A DNA stretch of 64,000 nt from Phycisphaerales bacterium (GTDB lineage: Bacteria; Planctomycetota; Phycisphaerae; Phycisphaerales; UBA1924), in NCBI GenBank assembly GCA_028289195.1, contig JANQQR010000011.1, positions 32,852-96,851 on the forward strand, read 5' to 3'. The translations under genes were made by a program, and so were the position numbers. This document shows, one piece after another, positions 63,361-64,000 of the stretch (its first letter is position 1; the number at the start of each line of letters is the position of its first letter). The notes below the pieces were generated by a model. That model saw only the letters and a list, made by a program, of their open reading frames with translations. It searched no databases and was not told the DNA's origin.

Positions 63361-63930
63361 CTAGTTGGCGGTGCCCTCGCACGAGGGCCACTGGCCGGAG
63401 TAATGACGACAGAGGATGCGGCGCATCACCTCGAGAGCAGTCTCGAGGCGCACGGGGCGCTCCAGCACGGCGTAGGCGCCGGCCTGCAACGCGCTGGCGA
63501 GCGTGCGCGCGTCTTCGCGCTGCGTGCGCTCGCGCTTCACGACGACGGTGGGGGGCGGCGTCTCGAGGCGCGACAGGAGTTCGAGGAGGCGCGGGCCGCC
63601 CTCGTCGTTGGCCGGCGAGGCGCCCTCGGATGAGTCCAGCGGGAGCGAGAGGTCGACCAGCGCGATGTGCACCGGGGTCTGGCGGATCAGCGACGCGGCT
63701 TCGGCGCCGGAAGACACCCGCCACGTGCGGACTCCCATGGGCTCGAGGAGACGGGGGAGGCTGTCGGCCCAGGACTCGTCGCGCCAGGCGACGTTGCCGC
63801 GGGCCGAGAGGAGGAGGTTGAGGCGTGCCCCGGGCCCGGAGTGGGGTCGGGCTGAGGCGGGTGCCGGGTTGGGTCGGTCGCGCAGGGACATCGGTGTGCC
63901 GGGAACAGTGCAACGCCCGCGCCAGGGCAT
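63361..63930 (-). CDS. Receiver-domain-like protein
   Basis: A 189-residue protein with a basic, proline-rich N-terminus and a C-terminal receiver-like fold. IALVDLSLPLD carries the candidate phospho-Asp, GPRLLELLSRLETPPPTVVV follows, and AGAYAVLERPVRLETALEVM ends the fold. The acidic pair after strand 1 is missing (LLLSARGN) and the switch lysine is Arg (LERPV), so its phosphorylation chemistry is doubtful. Start may be ATG 63930 or 63891. It lies 119 bases upstream of groS on the same strand. Confidence 0.7.
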   Translation of the reverse strand: MPWRGRCTVPGTPMSLRDRPNPAPASARPHSGPGARLNLLLSARGNVAWRDESWADSLPRLLEPMGVRTWRVSSGAEAASLIRQTPVHIALVDLSLPLDSSEGASPANDEGGPRLLELLSRLETPPPTVVVKRERTQREDARTLASALQAGAYAVLERPVRLETALEVMRRILCRHYSGQWPSCEGTAN

Positions 63931-64000
63931 CCGTACCTAAAGCGTTGTCAGTAAGTGGTTTGCGACACTGGGCCCCGTGGGAAGGCTGCCAGGAGTCGGG

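Overview
The window is very GC-rich and reads as a chromosome segment of a planctomycete, most likely of the Phycisphaerae/Phycisphaerales. Three kinds of evidence point there. Several secreted proteins end in a dockerin-like calcium-binding repeat closed by 'CP' or 'CF'. Others end in a proline motif, one membrane helix and an arginine cluster (PEP-CTERM style), and an exosortase is encoded nearby. Many signal-peptide and lipoprotein genes resemble planctomycete hypothetical proteins. The lineage call is inference. I saw no rRNA, tRNA, CRISPR array, transposase or phage gene.

Layout. 1-10.3 kb: 3' end of a secreted haem peroxidase, a coupled membrane protein/XRE regulator pair, an ALDH7 dehydrogenase, a remarkable 669-residue cysteine-rich repeat protein, an EVE protein, a lipoprotein, and an overlapping SpoIIE phosphatase/HD-GYP pair. 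10.4-14.8 kb: beta-helix protein, S41 peptidase, SnoaL-like lipoprotein, lipA. 15.1-28.6 kb: a plus-strand envelope locus running Wza-like exporter, exosortase, EpsI-like protein, giant TPR protein, Wzz/Wzc-like protein lacking the P-loop lysine, sugar epimerase, WecA/TagO-like sugar-phosphate transferase. 28.7-33.2 kb: small redox and folding genes (AhpD-like, parvulin, PDZ lipoprotein, MsrB, DoxX), a TPR-hydrolase and a pseudo-receiver. 33.3-46.9 kb: large surface proteins, an S9 peptidase, and a minus-strand run of three STAS proteins, DUF427, ArsC-like protein and a PQQ-type sugar dehydrogenase. 47-57.8 kb: PPK2, an MddA-like methyltransferase with a tiny coupled membrane ORF, hydrolases, two related small membrane proteins, a ketopantoate reductase-like gene, an FkbM methyltransferase, an exported quinone-reductase-like protein and a caspase/CHAT-like protein. 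58-60.6 kb: two duplicated beta-helix genes separated by repeat-rich DNA with a truncated gene. 60.6-64 kb: groS-orf68-groL and a receiver-like gene.

How the genes may work together. The 15-28.6 kb locus carries the initiating transferase, export lipoprotein, chain-length protein and protein sorter of an exopolysaccharide/exosortase system. Four proteins in the window (peroxidase end, 33.4 kb, 46.2 kb, 52.0 kb) carry C-termini that exosortase could process, while three others (35.8, 40.1, 42.8 kb) carry the dockerin-like tail, so two surface-anchoring classes coexist. SpoIIE phosphatase plus three STAS proteins suggests a partner-switching signalling network whose kinase lies outside the window.

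The most unusual items are the cysteine-rich repeat protein, the lysine-less Wzc-like protein inside the exosortase locus, the small caspase-like protein, the pair of small membrane proteins sharing a strongly conserved tail, and the 68-residue gene inside the groESL operon.
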